DNA from: Pseudomonas sp. GM78
GTDB lineage: Bacteria; Pseudomonadota; Gammaproteobacteria; Pseudomonadales; Pseudomonadaceae
Reading direction: 5' to 3'
Length of the DNA: 64,000 nt
Assembly (NCBI RefSeq): GCF_000282475.1
Contig: NZ_AKJF01000075.1
Location: 1-64,000, forward strand
In this document: positions 43,438-53,315 of the stretch, one piece after another
Layout: every line of letters starts with the position of its first letter
Numbering within the stretch: the stretch's first letter is position 1
Notes under the pieces: generated by a model
Database searches by the model: none
Told to the model about the DNA's origin: nothing
The model's input: the letters and a program-made list of their open reading frames with translations, nothing else
Translations under genes and position numbers: made by a program

Positions 43438-45376
43438 AAGGTGCGCGCCGCTGTGGAAATTGTTGAGCGGGGTCTTTTGCGCCTTGTTCCTGGCAGCTCC
43501 CGCCTTTGCCTTCACGCCTTCGGATTCGCCCTTGTTGTGCGCCGCCGGCTCTGGCGGCGGTGGTGTCGCCAGCGGCACCCGCTATTTCCAGACTCGTTAC
43601 GACCCCAAGGACTGGCGCGGCACGATCAACGCCTACGGTTTCACCGCCAGTGGCACGGTCGATACCGCATCGGTGCTGTGGTCCACCGACACCGCCATCG
43701 TGCCGGGCGCTACGGCACCGACCTATCAATCCTGGAACAACCAGACCCACAGCGCCGTGACACTGGCCTTCGCCAGCTTTTCCGCAGCCCAGCAAGCCGT
43801 TCTCAACCAGGGCTTACCCAGCGGTATTACGGGCAGCGATCTGGTGGAGTGGAGCAAGGGCACCCACAAGGCCGGCCTGAAAGCGCGCAGTGTGTTGCTG
43901 GGCGATATCGTCAACTCACCGTTGGTCCTGGCGGCACCTTCGGATCAAACCGCCTCGGACTGGTCGGGGGACACCAGCTACAGCACCTACCTGGCCACCA
44001 AGGCGGCCAATATGAATGCCAGTCTGGTGGTCAACGCCAACGATGGGTTCGTCAGCGTCATCAATACCGGCAACGGTGCCCGGCGCTATGCCTACATGCC
44101 CTCCAGCGTGCTGCCGTCTTTGCGTTACATCGCCGATACCGCCTACATCAACGGCGCCAGCCACAAATTTCTGGTGGATGGCCAGGTGGGCGTGTTCGAT
44201 GCTCAGTTGAACAGTGCGTGGAAAACCCTCGCACTGGGCGGAACGGGAGCGGGTGGACGAACTTTTTATGCGCTGCAGCTGTTCGACGCGTCGGCGGGGA
44301 ATGTCATCAAGGCCTTGTGGGAGATCAGCGCACCGGCCGCTGCCAGTGCGGCGAACGCTTTCAATGATCTGGGTTATGCCTACGCCCGACCGGAGGTGGC
44401 ACGCTTGGCGGATGGGCGCTGGGCTGTGTTCATTGCCAACGGTTATGGCAGTCACTCAGGGGTGGCGGCGTTGTACGTGGTGGACATTCGTGACGGCAGC
44501 CTGATCAGGAAAATCGTGATCGACAGCCGCGAAACCACTAACGGCCTGTCTTCGGTGAAACTCAAGGTGAACGCGCAGAATGTGGTGCAGGCGGCCTATG
44601 GCGGCGACCTCAAGGGACGGCTCTGGAAGTTTGACCTGAGTGGCGCCACCCCGGACACCTGGGGCCTGGCCTTTGCCGGCAAACCGCTGTTTACCACCGC
44701 TGGTGGCGATACCCAGCCGATCACCGCGCAGCCGTTGCTGGCGGATAATGCCCTGGGTGGCAAGATGGTGTTTTTCGGCAGCGGGAAACTCAACGAGACG
44801 GCGGACAAGACCAACAAGGACCTGCAGGCGTTCTACGCGGTGTGGGACGCGAACGGCGGCTCCGGACAGATCACCACCTCCAGCCTGCAGGCCCAGGCGG
44901 TAACCGGGGTGTCGTCGGGAAGTTCGGGGCAGGTGATCACCACCACCCAGAGCGAGGTGACCTACCCGGCGCAAAAGGGCTGGTACTTGCCACTGGTGTA
45001 TAACAGCGCGCTGACTGGTGAGCGGGTGGTCAACGAGGCCAGCCTGGTGCTCGGACGGATCGTCTTCACCACGGCCAGCGTGGATACCACGGACCCTTGC
45101 GCCAGCTTTGGTACCGGCAAACTGGTCGAACTCGATGCGTTCAGCGGTAAGATGCTCAATTACGCGGTGCTCGACACCAACGGCGACGCAGTGGTCGACA
45201 GCACCGACACGCTGTCCAGCGGCGTGGTCTTTACCGGCGGGATTCCGACCTTGAACGCCATCGTCAATGGCGCGACGCGCAAGATCGTGAACGATACCAG
45301 TGGCGGTATCTCCACGCTGGTGGAAAAATCCGGCGGCGGCGGGAGCCGCCGCATCATGTGGCGACAAATACAGTAA
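43424..45376 (+). CDS. pilY1: PilY1-like pilus tip protein lacking the N-terminal vWA domain
   Basis: A 650-residue protein with a signal peptide (MRSIERCAPLWKLLSGVFCA...AFA). The mature part begins almost at once with the PilY1 beta-propeller (YFQTRYDPKDWRGTINAYG, NDGFVSVINTGNGARRYAYM, NGYGSHSGVAALYVVDIRDG). A calcium loop DTNGDAVVD lies near residues 583-591, the site I recall as controlling extension and retraction in P. aeruginosa. PilY1 there is about 1160 residues with an N-terminal vWA adhesion/mechanosensor domain, absent here. The ATG at 43424 overlaps pilX. PilY1 primes pilus assembly with the minor pilins and caps the tip. Confidence 0.87.
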   Translation: MRSIERCAPLWKLLSGVFCALFLAAPAFAFTPSDSPLLCAAGSGGGGVASGTRYFQTRYDPKDWRGTINAYGFTASGTVDTASVLWSTDTAIVPGATAPTYQSWNNQTHSAVTLAFASFSAAQQAVLNQGLPSGITGSDLVEWSKGTHKAGLKARSVLLGDIVNSPLVLAAPSDQTASDWSGDTSYSTYLATKAANMNASLVVNANDGFVSVINTGNGARRYAYMPSSVLPSLRYIADTAYINGASHKFLVDGQVGVFDAQLNSAWKTLALGGTGAGGRTFYALQLFDASAGNVIKALWEISAPAAASAANAFNDLGYAYARPEVARLADGRWAVFIANGYGSHSGVAALYVVDIRDGSLIRKIVIDSRETTNGLSSVKLKVNAQNVVQAAYGGDLKGRLWKFDLSGATPDTWGLAFAGKPLFTTAGGDTQPITAQPLLADNALGGKMVFFGSGKLNETADKTNKDLQAFYAVWDANGGSGQITTSSLQAQAVTGVSSGSSGQVITTTQSEVTYPAQKGWYLPLVYNSALTGERVVNEASLVLGRIVFTTASVDTTDPCASFGTGKLVELDAFSGKMLNYAVLDTNGDAVVDSTDTLSSGVVFTGGIPTLNAIVNGATRKIVNDTSGGISTLVEKSGGGGSRRIMWRQIQ

Positions 45377-45390
45377 GCGAGAGTTGAGGC

Positions 45391-45792
45391 ATGCACAGAT
45401 CCAACCGCGGTTTTACCCTGATCGAAATCATGATCGTGATTGCGATCATCGGGATTGTCATGACCATCGCTGCGCCGAGCTTCACCGAATATCTCAATAA
45501 GGGGCGCCGCACTGAAGTGGCCGGCCTACTCTCCGAGCAGGCGCAGATCCTCGAACGCCACTATTCGAAGTCCAGCGTCTACTCCAACGCCACCGGCCTT
45601 AGCGCCGGCAACGACTACTACAGTATCACGCCGACCCTGACCGACCAGACGTTCCTGCTGACGGCAATACGCAAAAGCGGGACTGCCATGGCCGCTGACA
45701 AGTGTGGTGATTTCACCCTTACCAACACCGGTGTCAGAAGCATGGTCAATGCTACGGACGGCCTGACCACCAAGGATTGCTGGGGTCGCTGA
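45391..45792 (+). CDS. pilE: Minor pilin PilE
   Basis: A 133-residue pilin-like protein. The leader MHRSNRG precedes FTLIEIMIVIAIIGIVMTIA with Glu5, then YLNKGRRTEVAGLLSEQAQI and a C-terminal disulfide region (ADKCGDFTL, TTKDCWGR). It starts 14 bases after pilY1; no pilY2 gene lies between, unlike P. aeruginosa. No terminator is evident before thiO. Confidence 0.9.
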   Translation: MHRSNRGFTLIEIMIVIAIIGIVMTIAAPSFTEYLNKGRRTEVAGLLSEQAQILERHYSKSSVYSNATGLSAGNDYYSITPTLTDQTFLLTAIRKSGTAMAADKCGDFTLTNTGVRSMVNATDGLTTKDCWGR

Positions 45793-45847
45793 GTTTCCTT
45801 TTCGGGCGTTCTTTGCGCCTCTGTCTATTTAACGGTTGGATCTGAAC

Positions 45848-46948
45848 ATGACCAGGCAACAGCAAGTGGTGATCGTCGGTGGTGGGGTAATCGGCCTGCT
45901 GACAGCATTCAATCTCGCGTCCCAGGTGCAGAGTGTGGTGCTGCTGGATCGATCGAACGTCGGCCAGGAGTCGTCCTGGGCGGGCGGTGGCATCGTTTCT
46001 CCGCTCTATCCATGGCGCTACAGCCCTGCGGTGACCGCGCTGGCGCATTGGTCCCAGGATTTTTATCCACAGCTGGGCGAGCGTTTGTTCGCTGCTACCG
46101 GGATCGATCCCGAGGTGCATACCACGGGCCTGTACTGGCTGGACCTGGACGATGAAGCCGAGGCGCTGGCCTGGGCCGCGCGCGAGGGGCGTCCACTGCG
46201 GGCTGTGGATATCTCGGCGGCCCACGATGCGGTGCCGGTGCTCGGTGGCGGTTTTGCCCGAGCGATCTACATGGCTGACGTAGCCAACGTGCGTAACCCG
46301 CGGCTGGTGAAATCGCTCAAGGCGGCATTGCAGGCGCTGGCGAACGTGACGATTCATGAGCAATGCGAAGTCAGCGGGTTTATTCGGCAAGACGAAAAAA
46401 TAGTCGGTGTGCAGACCTCCACAGGCGCAATCCATGGCGATCAAGTGGTCTTGACCGCTGGCGCCTGGAGCGGCGATTTACTCAAGAGCCTGGGCCTTGA
46501 GTTGCCGGTCGAACCGGTGAAAGGGCAAATGATCCTCTACAAGTGCGCAGCGGATTTCCTGCCGAGCATGGTGCTGGCCAAAGGGCGTTATGCGATACCC
46601 CGGCGCGATGGGCACATCCTGATTGGCAGCACCCTGGAGCATGAAGGCTATGACAAGACGCCGACTGAGTCGGCACTCGAAAGCCTCAAGGCTTCGGCCG
46701 TGGAGTTGATTCCGGCGTTGGCGAACGCCGAGGTGGTGGGGCATTGGGCCGGGTTGCGGCCAGGCTCGCCAGAGGGCATTCCCTACATTGGCCGGGTGCC
46801 GGGGTTTGATGGTCTGTGGCTCAATTGCGGGCATTACCGCAACGGGTTGGTACTGGCGCCGGCGTCGTGTCAGTTGTTCGCTGATGTGATGTTGGGCAGG
46901 GCGCCGATCATCGATCCGGCACCGTATGCGCCGGCACGGCGGATCTGA
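45848..46948 (+). CDS. thiO: Glycine oxidase / FAD-dependent oxidoreductase ThiO
   Basis: A 366-residue flavoprotein of the D-amino acid oxidase fold. The FAD-binding motif VVIVGGGVIGLLTAFNLA opens the protein; the family stretch SSWAGGGIVSPLYPWRYSP, VLTAGAWSGDL, and the C-terminal GHYRNGLVLAPASCQL follow. It oxidises glycine to iminoacetate for the thiazole of thiamine. No thi genes lie nearby. The ATG at 45848 is preferred over a TTG at 45836. Position between the pilus genes and pilR is usual in Pseudomonas. Confidence 0.9.
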   Translation: MTRQQQVVIVGGGVIGLLTAFNLASQVQSVVLLDRSNVGQESSWAGGGIVSPLYPWRYSPAVTALAHWSQDFYPQLGERLFAATGIDPEVHTTGLYWLDLDDEAEALAWAAREGRPLRAVDISAAHDAVPVLGGGFARAIYMADVANVRNPRLVKSLKAALQALANVTIHEQCEVSGFIRQDEKIVGVQTSTGAIHGDQVVLTAGAWSGDLLKSLGLELPVEPVKGQMILYKCAADFLPSMVLAKGRYAIPRRDGHILIGSTLEHEGYDKTPTESALESLKASAVELIPALANAEVVGHWAGLRPGSPEGIPYIGRVPGFDGLWLNCGHYRNGLVLAPASCQLFADVMLGRAPIIDPAPYAPARRI

Positions 46949-46956
46949 AGCAAGAT

Positions 46957-47038
46957 CAAAAGATCGCAGCCTGCGGCAGCTCCTACAGGAGCAGTACGCA
47001 TTTCCCCTGTAGGAGCTGCCGCAGGCTGCGATCTTTTA
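46957..47038. repeat. REP-like palindrome (GATCGCAGCCTGCGGCAGC type)
   Basis: AAGATCGCAGCCTGCGGCAG and its complement form 30-base inverted arms around a 20-base centre. It lies between the convergent thiO and pilR, where it may act as a two-way terminator. Confidence 0.88.
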
Positions 47039-47043
47039 AGGTT

Positions 47044-48375
47044 TCAATCCAGGCCTAGTTTTTTCAGCCTATAGCGCATCGACCTGAACGACAGATTCAA
47101 CCGCTGAGCCGCCGCCGTGCGGTTCCAGCGGGTCTCTTCCAGCGCCTGCAGAAGCAGCTGGCGTTCAACGTTTTCCAGGTACGCCTCCAGGTTATCGATC
47201 TGCGTAAGGTCCGGCACGCCCCCTTCGGCGGCACAGTTACCCTCGGCCAGGCGCAGGTCGCTGGCCTCGATCTGCTTGTTCTCACATAAGGTGTGAGCCC
47301 GTTCGAGCATGTTCTCCAGCTCCCGCACATTGCCCGGGAAACGGTAGCTTTTCAGGGCGTCGAGGGCATTGGGATGGAGTTTTGCCGCGGGCTGCCCAGT
47401 GTCTGCAGCCAGGCGCTTGAGCACATGGCTGGCCAGCGGCTCGATGTCGTCACGGCGTTCACGCAAAGGTGGAACCCGTAGCTCGATCACGTTCAGGCGG
47501 TAATACAGATCCTGGCGAAAGCGTTCGGCCGCGACTTCGGCACCAAGTTCTTTGTGGGTGGCGCAGAGTATGCGCACATCGACCACTTTCTCCTGTTGCC
47601 CGCCGACGCTGCGTACAGCTTTCTCCTGGATCGCCCGCAGCAGTTTGACTTGCATGGGCAGGGGCAGGTCTGCCACTTCGTCGAGAAACAGGGTGCCGCC
47701 GTGTGCCGCCTGGAACAATCCGGGTTTATCCTCGATGGCGCCGCTGAAGCTGCCTTTTCGATGGCCGAAAAACTCGCTTTCCATCAGCTCCGTTGGAATC
47801 GCGCCGCAATTGACCGGCACAAAGGGCTGGTTGGCCCGTGGTCCTCGCTCATGAATCAGGCGGGCGACCAGTTCCTTGCCACTGCCGGACTCACCACTGA
47901 TGTACACCGGTGCCTGGCTGCGGGCCAGTTTGTCGATCTGCTTGCGCAGATTGCGCATGGGCGGCGAGTCGCCCAGCAAGCGGCGATCGATCGCAGTGCC
48001 AGGGGCGGGCAGCAGCAAGGCGCTGGTCACCAGTTCCCGCAGGCGTGTCAGGTCCACCGGTTTGGTCAGGAAATCGAACGCACCGGCCTTCAGCGCATTG
48101 ATCGCCGTGTCGAGGTTGCCATAGGCCGTGATCATGGCCACCGGGACTTGTGGGTAGCGTTGCTGGATGTGCTGCACCAGCTCAAGACCACTGCCGTCCG
48201 GCAAGCGCATGTCGGTCAGGCACAGGTCGAACGGCTCACGCTGGAGCAGGGCCAGGGCCTCGCCAACGTTACGGGCGCTGTAGGTGTCGAGTTTCATCCG
48301 GCCCAGGGTGATTTCCAGGAGTTCTCGGATGTCCGGTTCGTCGTCGACGATCAGGACTTTTTGCCGTGGGCTCAT
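47044..48375 (-). CDS. pilR: Sigma-54-dependent response regulator PilR
   Basis: A 443-residue NtrC-type regulator. The receiver domain has the phosphorylatable Asp55 in LTDMRLPDG; the AAA domain has GESGSGKELVARLIHERG, the sigma-54 loop as GSFSGA (canonical GAFTGA) and GGTLFLDEVADLPL; the C-terminal HTH ends RWNRTAAAQRLNLSFRSMRY. It activates pilA with PilS. The ATG at 48375 matches the family. Its start lies 2 bases after the pilS stop, so the two are coupled; pilA itself is not in the window. Confidence 0.95.
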   Translation of the reverse strand: MSPRQKVLIVDDEPDIRELLEITLGRMKLDTYSARNVGEALALLQREPFDLCLTDMRLPDGSGLELVQHIQQRYPQVPVAMITAYGNLDTAINALKAGAFDFLTKPVDLTRLRELVTSALLLPAPGTAIDRRLLGDSPPMRNLRKQIDKLARSQAPVYISGESGSGKELVARLIHERGPRANQPFVPVNCGAIPTELMESEFFGHRKGSFSGAIEDKPGLFQAAHGGTLFLDEVADLPLPMQVKLLRAIQEKAVRSVGGQQEKVVDVRILCATHKELGAEVAAERFRQDLYYRLNVIELRVPPLRERRDDIEPLASHVLKRLAADTGQPAAKLHPNALDALKSYRFPGNVRELENMLERAHTLCENKQIEASDLRLAEGNCAAEGGVPDLTQIDNLEAYLENVERQLLLQALEETRWNRTAAAQRLNLSFRSMRYRLKKLGLD

Positions 48376-48377
48376 GT

Positions 48378-49988
48378 TCAACCTTGTTTGCGTCCGTGGG
48401 CAAAGGTGATGCGAAAACAGCCGCCGCCTTGGCATGGCTTGAAGTCCAGGCGGGCCTGGTTGCTTTCGCACAGCTCACGGGACAGGTAGAGCCCCAGGCC
48501 AGTGCCCTTGTGGCTGGTGGTGAAGAAGGGCTCGAACAATTGCGCCTGATGTTCCTGGGCCACGCCAGGGCCGTCGTCGAGGATTTCGAGGACCGGCAAC
48601 TGGCTGTCCGGATCGGTAAACAACTCAAGCCAGACCTGCGCCTGGTCGTGGTCCAGGGCGCTATGGCGCCATGCATTGCGTATCAGATTGTCGAGAATCT
48701 GCTCCAGCTGGTTCGGGTCCATCAAGGTCTTGAAATCACCGGGAGCAATGCGTAGGTGGATCTTATGCTGCTCGCTCGCCTGTTCGCGGGTTGCCGTCAC
48801 GAACTGTTCCAGCCAGGGCCTCAGATCGAGTCGTTGGGCCGTGGTTGGCTGGCGGCGGGACAGTTGCAGGACGTTTTCGATAACCCGATTCATGCGCTGA
48901 GAGTGGTCTTGAATAATCTGCGTCAGACGTCGATCCGCGGCATTCAGTTCCTCCGATTCTCGCAATAGCTGCGCGGCGTGACTGATGGCGCCCAGCGGAT
49001 TGCGGATTTCATGGGCGATCCCGGCGGTCAGGCGGCCCAGGGCGGCGAGCTTCAGTTGTTGAGCCTGTTGAGTGATCTGTGCGAGGTCTTCGAGAAAGAC
49101 CAGGGTCTGGTGATGCGGGCCGGGATCCAGGGCAATGAAGCTCGGCTGTAGTTCAAGGCCGCTGCTGGCGATCTTCAGGCTTGGCGGGCGCAGCGTCGGG
49201 TTGTTGGCCCAAAGTTGCAGGCGCTCGACCAGGGAAGGGGCGTGTTCGTCGATCCGTCGGCCTTCGAGGCGCTCGCAGCCCAGCAGCGTCAAGGCGCTGT
49301 GATTGGCCAGTTGAACGCGCCATTGGTCATCAAGCACCAGGATGCCCGTGCGCATGCGTTGCAGGATTAATGCATTGAGGGCTTCCAGGCCGACGACCTG
49401 GCTGGCTTTCTGTTCCGCCAGGGTTTCGCTGACTTCCAGTCGCCGGACCAGGCCTTGCACCAGCAGCGCGGCGGCAAAACACAGGACGCCAAGGGTACCG
49501 ACCTGCAAATAATCGTTGGGACTGACCTGATGGCTGACATTCAGCAGGAAACTCGAACCCAGGATGCCCAGTGCGCTGATGGCGGCAATCAGCAGGCCGA
49601 TGGATTTTCGTAACAAGGTATTGCTGATGGCCACCGAGACGATCAGCAAGTTGCCAATGGCGCTGGCCACACCGCCGCCGGCGTAGAACAACCCGCTAAG
49701 CAGCAGGACGTCGACCAGTGCCAGGCTGAACAGCTGCGCCGGGCGGCGGGTGCTCCCGAAGAAGACCGTCAGCAGGATGTTCAGTACCAGATACAAACAG
49801 CTGCCACCGCGCAGCAGGTTGTCATTGGCGGACGTCAGCAACCGGTTGTCCAGGTTGCTGAAAATCAGCAGCACCAGGGTGATGCCGATGCTTAAACGGT
49901 AGAGGTGATAGAGACGCAGCAGCCGCTGGGCCTGTTTTTCGCCGGGACTGGACGTCTCAGCGATCACTTTTGCCGGGGCCTTGCTCAA
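48378..49988 (-). CDS. pilS: Sensor histidine kinase PilS
   Basis: A 536-residue membrane histidine kinase. About six N-terminal helices (residues 30-190) are followed by a PAS domain (LNALILQRMRTGILVLDDQWRV), the phosphoacceptor GIAHEIRNPLGAISHAA, and an ATPase domain with NLIRNAWRHS and GTGLGLYLSREL. It partners PilR in control of type IV pili. It overlaps the upstream PP0621-like gene by 32 bases. Confidence 0.95.
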   Translation of the reverse strand: MSKAPAKVIAETSSPGEKQAQRLLRLYHLYRLSIGITLVLLIFSNLDNRLLTSANDNLLRGGSCLYLVLNILLTVFFGSTRRPAQLFSLALVDVLLLSGLFYAGGGVASAIGNLLIVSVAISNTLLRKSIGLLIAAISALGILGSSFLLNVSHQVSPNDYLQVGTLGVLCFAAALLVQGLVRRLEVSETLAEQKASQVVGLEALNALILQRMRTGILVLDDQWRVQLANHSALTLLGCERLEGRRIDEHAPSLVERLQLWANNPTLRPPSLKIASSGLELQPSFIALDPGPHHQTLVFLEDLAQITQQAQQLKLAALGRLTAGIAHEIRNPLGAISHAAQLLRESEELNAADRRLTQIIQDHSQRMNRVIENVLQLSRRQPTTAQRLDLRPWLEQFVTATREQASEQHKIHLRIAPGDFKTLMDPNQLEQILDNLIRNAWRHSALDHDQAQVWLELFTDPDSQLPVLEILDDGPGVAQEHQAQLFEPFFTTSHKGTGLGLYLSRELCESNQARLDFKPCQGGGCFRITFAHGRKQG

Positions 49989-50190
49989 GGTGAGCCTGGC
50001 TGCAATACCACTGTTGTTGAAGGTTCAGTGCGCGGTCGCGGGGCAGGTGCACGCCGCAATGGGCGCAACGGACCATGGGCGCGGCTTCCAACTCGGCGGA
50101 AGACTTGGGCGCGGAAGACTGGCCCTTGAACTTGCGCCAGAACCAAACAGCGGCGGCAATCACTGCGATCCAGAATAATAAACGAAGCAT
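49957..50190 (-). CDS. PP0621-family small membrane protein with zinc ribbon
   Basis: A 77-residue protein. One N-terminal membrane helix (LLFWIAVIAAAVWFWRKF) is followed by a short linker and a CxxC...C ribbon (RCAHCGVHLPRDRAL, WYCSQAHLEQG). The last 32 bases overlap the start of pilS in another frame, so translation may be linked. The family is widespread in Pseudomonas beside pilS (annotated PP0621 family); no function is established. Confidence 0.85.
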   Translation of the reverse strand: MLRLLFWIAVIAAAVWFWRKFKGQSSAPKSSAELEAAPMVRCAHCGVHLPRDRALNLQQQWYCSQAHLEQGPGKSDR

Positions 50191-50280
50191 GATGAGCTGC
50201 TTTATGGCGGATGAATCGCCAGTTTAGCCAAGGACATGACGGCCGCACAGCGTATTCGCGCCGCATAAAAATGGCGCAAT

Positions 50281-50309
50281 AAAAAAGGGAGACTCGAGAG
50301 TCTCCCTTT
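50281..50309 (-). terminator. Terminator of bamD
   Basis: On the minus strand AAAGGGAGACT and AGTCTCCCTTT pair around CTCG, followed by six T. Confidence 0.9.
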
Positions 50310-50326
50310 CTATGCCGCCGGTCGTA

Positions 50327-51349
50327 TCAGTCGAATACGCCGAAGGTCATGTAGCTGAACCACGAGCGGTCGTCATTGTTGCCTTCCGCTTCGTGTTCCT
50401 CTTCCTCGATCACATCGCCATTGCTGTCTTTAGGCTTGAGCTCGTTCGGAATCGCGTCTTTCGCGTCCTGGAATTGCTTCTGCACGTCCTGGTTGGCGCG
50501 GGTTTCTCCCGGTGGCAGCGGCGGACGGGATTCGATCAGGCCCAGAGTGGCCTTGCTCAGCCACGAACGGTTGTCGGCTTCGGCAACCGATGGCACGAAC
50601 TGACCGTCCACCAGGCTTGGGTGGTTCGGGTAGTTGAGCTTCAGGGTTTCGAGGCTGGTGGCCGCCAGGTCGTCCAGGTGCAGGCGCTGGTAGGCCTCGG
50701 TCATCACCGCCAGGCCGTCGCCGACTGCAGGGGTTTCCTGGAAGTTTTCCACCACGTAACGGCCACGGTTCGCGGCGGCCACGTAGGCCTGGCGGGTCAG
50801 GTAGTAGTCGGCCACGTGGATTTCGTAGGCTGCCAGCAGGTTGCGCAGGTAGATCATGCGCTGCTTGGCATCCGGCGAATACCGGCTGTTGGGGAAGCGG
50901 CTGGTCAGCTGGGCGAACTCGTTATAGGAGTCGCGCGCGGCGCCCGGGTCACGCTTGGTCATGTCCAGCGGCAGGAAACGCGAGAGCAGGCCAACGTCCT
51001 GGTCGAAAGAAGTCAGGCCCTTGAGGTAGTAGGCGTAATCGACGTTCGGGTGCTGTGGATGCAGGCGAATGAAGCGCTCGGCAGCCGCCTTGGCAGCTTC
51101 CGGTTCGGCGTTCTTGTAGTTGGCGTAAATCAGCTCAAGCTGAGCCTGATCGGCATAGCGGCCGAACGGATAGCGCGATTCCAGAGCCTTCAGCTTGGCA
51201 GTGGCGCTGGTGTAGCTATTATTGTCCAGATCGGCTTGAGCCTGTTGGTACAACTCGACTTCGCTCAGGTTTTCGTCTACGACTTCCTTCGAAGAGCAAG
51301 CAGCGGTCAATGCGAGGATGGCGATCAGCAGCAGGTGTTTCACTTGCAT
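50327..51349 (-). CDS. bamD: Outer-membrane assembly lipoprotein BamD
   Basis: A 340-residue lipoprotein (signal [20 protein letters not shown], lipobox TAAC) with TPR repeats: [41 protein letters not shown] and YDAYYLKG-like [13 protein letters not shown]. It is an essential part of the Bam complex, which inserts beta-barrels. The C-terminus is acidic ([13 protein letters not shown]), longer than in E. coli. The ATG at 51349 is the family start. It diverges from rluD. Confidence 0.95.
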   Translation of the reverse strand: MQVKHLLLIAILALTAACSSKEVVDENLSEVELYQQAQADLDNNSYTSATAKLKALESRYPFGRYADQAQLELIYANYKNAEPEAAKAAAERFIRLHPQHPNVDYAYYLKGLTSFDQDVGLLSRFLPLDMTKRDPGAARDSYNEFAQLTSRFPNSRYSPDAKQRMIYLRNLLAAYEIHVADYYLTRQAYVAAANRGRYVVENFQETPAVGDGLAVMTEAYQRLHLDDLAATSLETLKLNYPNHPSLVDGQFVPSVAEADNRSWLSKATLGLIESRPPLPPGETRANQDVQKQFQDAKDAIPNELKPKDSNGDVIEEEEHEAEGNNDDRSWFSYMTFGVFD

Positions 51350-51500
51350 GGCGGCTTGCGTCCCTATGACGGCCGCTGTCTTGGGCGAGGCCGTCCTGTT
51401 ATGATGAGCGCCCCGTTGAATAGCCTCGGGGCAAAAGACGCCGTATTTAACCACAAGCGCGCAGCCGAAACCAAAGGCTGTGCCGACGCCCAGTCCGAGC

Positions 51501-52459
<959 letters not shown>

Positions 52460-52463
<4 letters not shown>

Positions 52464-53185
52464 ATGACTGGCTGATTCCTGACTGGCCCGCGCCGGCCGG
52501 GGTCAAAGCCTGTGTGACTACCCGTGCGGGCGGCGTCAGTGTGGCGCCGTTCGACAGCCTCAATCTCGGCGATCACGTCGACGACAGCCCCGAAGCTGTC
52601 GCCGAAAATCGCCGCCGCCTTACCGATTACTTCTCCATTCGACCGGCCTGGCTGCAGCAGGTCCACGGCATTGTCGTGGCGGATGCCGATCCGAGCCGGG
52701 TGGTGACCGCCGATGCCAGCTGGACGGCAACGCCTGGAATCGCCTGCGCGGCAATGACCGCCGATTGCCTGCCTGCATTGTTTTGTGACCGTGCGGGCAC
52801 TCGCGTTGCAGCGGCTCATGCCGGTTGGCGCGGGTTGGCGGCGGGCGTGCTGGAAGCCACGCTCGACACGCTGGCATTGCCACCCGATGAAGTGCTTGTC
52901 TGGTTGGGCCCGGCCATTGGCCCGAAAGCGTTTGAAGTCGGCCCGGAAGTGCGCGAAACATTCGTCGAGCAATTGCCCGAAGCCGCCCAGGCATTCGTGC
53001 CAAGTCAAAACGCCGGCAAGTTCATGGCCGACATCTATTCGCTGGCGCGCCTGCGTCTGGCGGCTCGTGGTGTAACGGCTGTCTACGGTGGCGGTTTCTG
53101 TACCGTGACCGATCCGCGCTTCTTCTCCTACCGCCGTAGTCCTCGCACTGGTCGGTTTGCCTCCCTTATCTGGCTTGAACGCTAG
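52460..53185 (+). CDS. pgeF: Peptidoglycan editing factor PgeF (YfiH)
   Basis: A 241-residue protein of the laccase-domain/DUF152 family. The metal and active-site residues are visible in AMTADCLPALFCD and AAHAGWRGLAAGV, with QVHG near residue 69. It removes wrongly incorporated L-Ser from peptidoglycan precursors in E. coli. Coupling to rluD by a 4-base overlap is the usual arrangement before clpB. Confidence 0.94.
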
Positions 53186-53215
53186 ACTTGCCTGACCTGC
53201 ATCAACGCCCCGACG

Positions 53216-53243
53216 CTTGAATCTCCCAGAATCGACCACATCT
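53216..53243 (+). promoter_or_regulatory. Sigma-32-like heat-shock promoter of clpB
   Basis: CTTGAA (53216-53221) and CCACATCT (53236-53243) are 14 bases apart, close to the sigma-32 consensus CTTGAA-N14-CCCCATNT (one -10 mismatch). clpB starts 73 bases later. Confidence 0.7.
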
Positions 53244-53315
53244 AAGGTGGTATCTGGCAGGTTTCTTCATTCAGGATGTTTTATAGGTCCGGCCTGCTCA
53301 AAAGGAAGGTGACCC

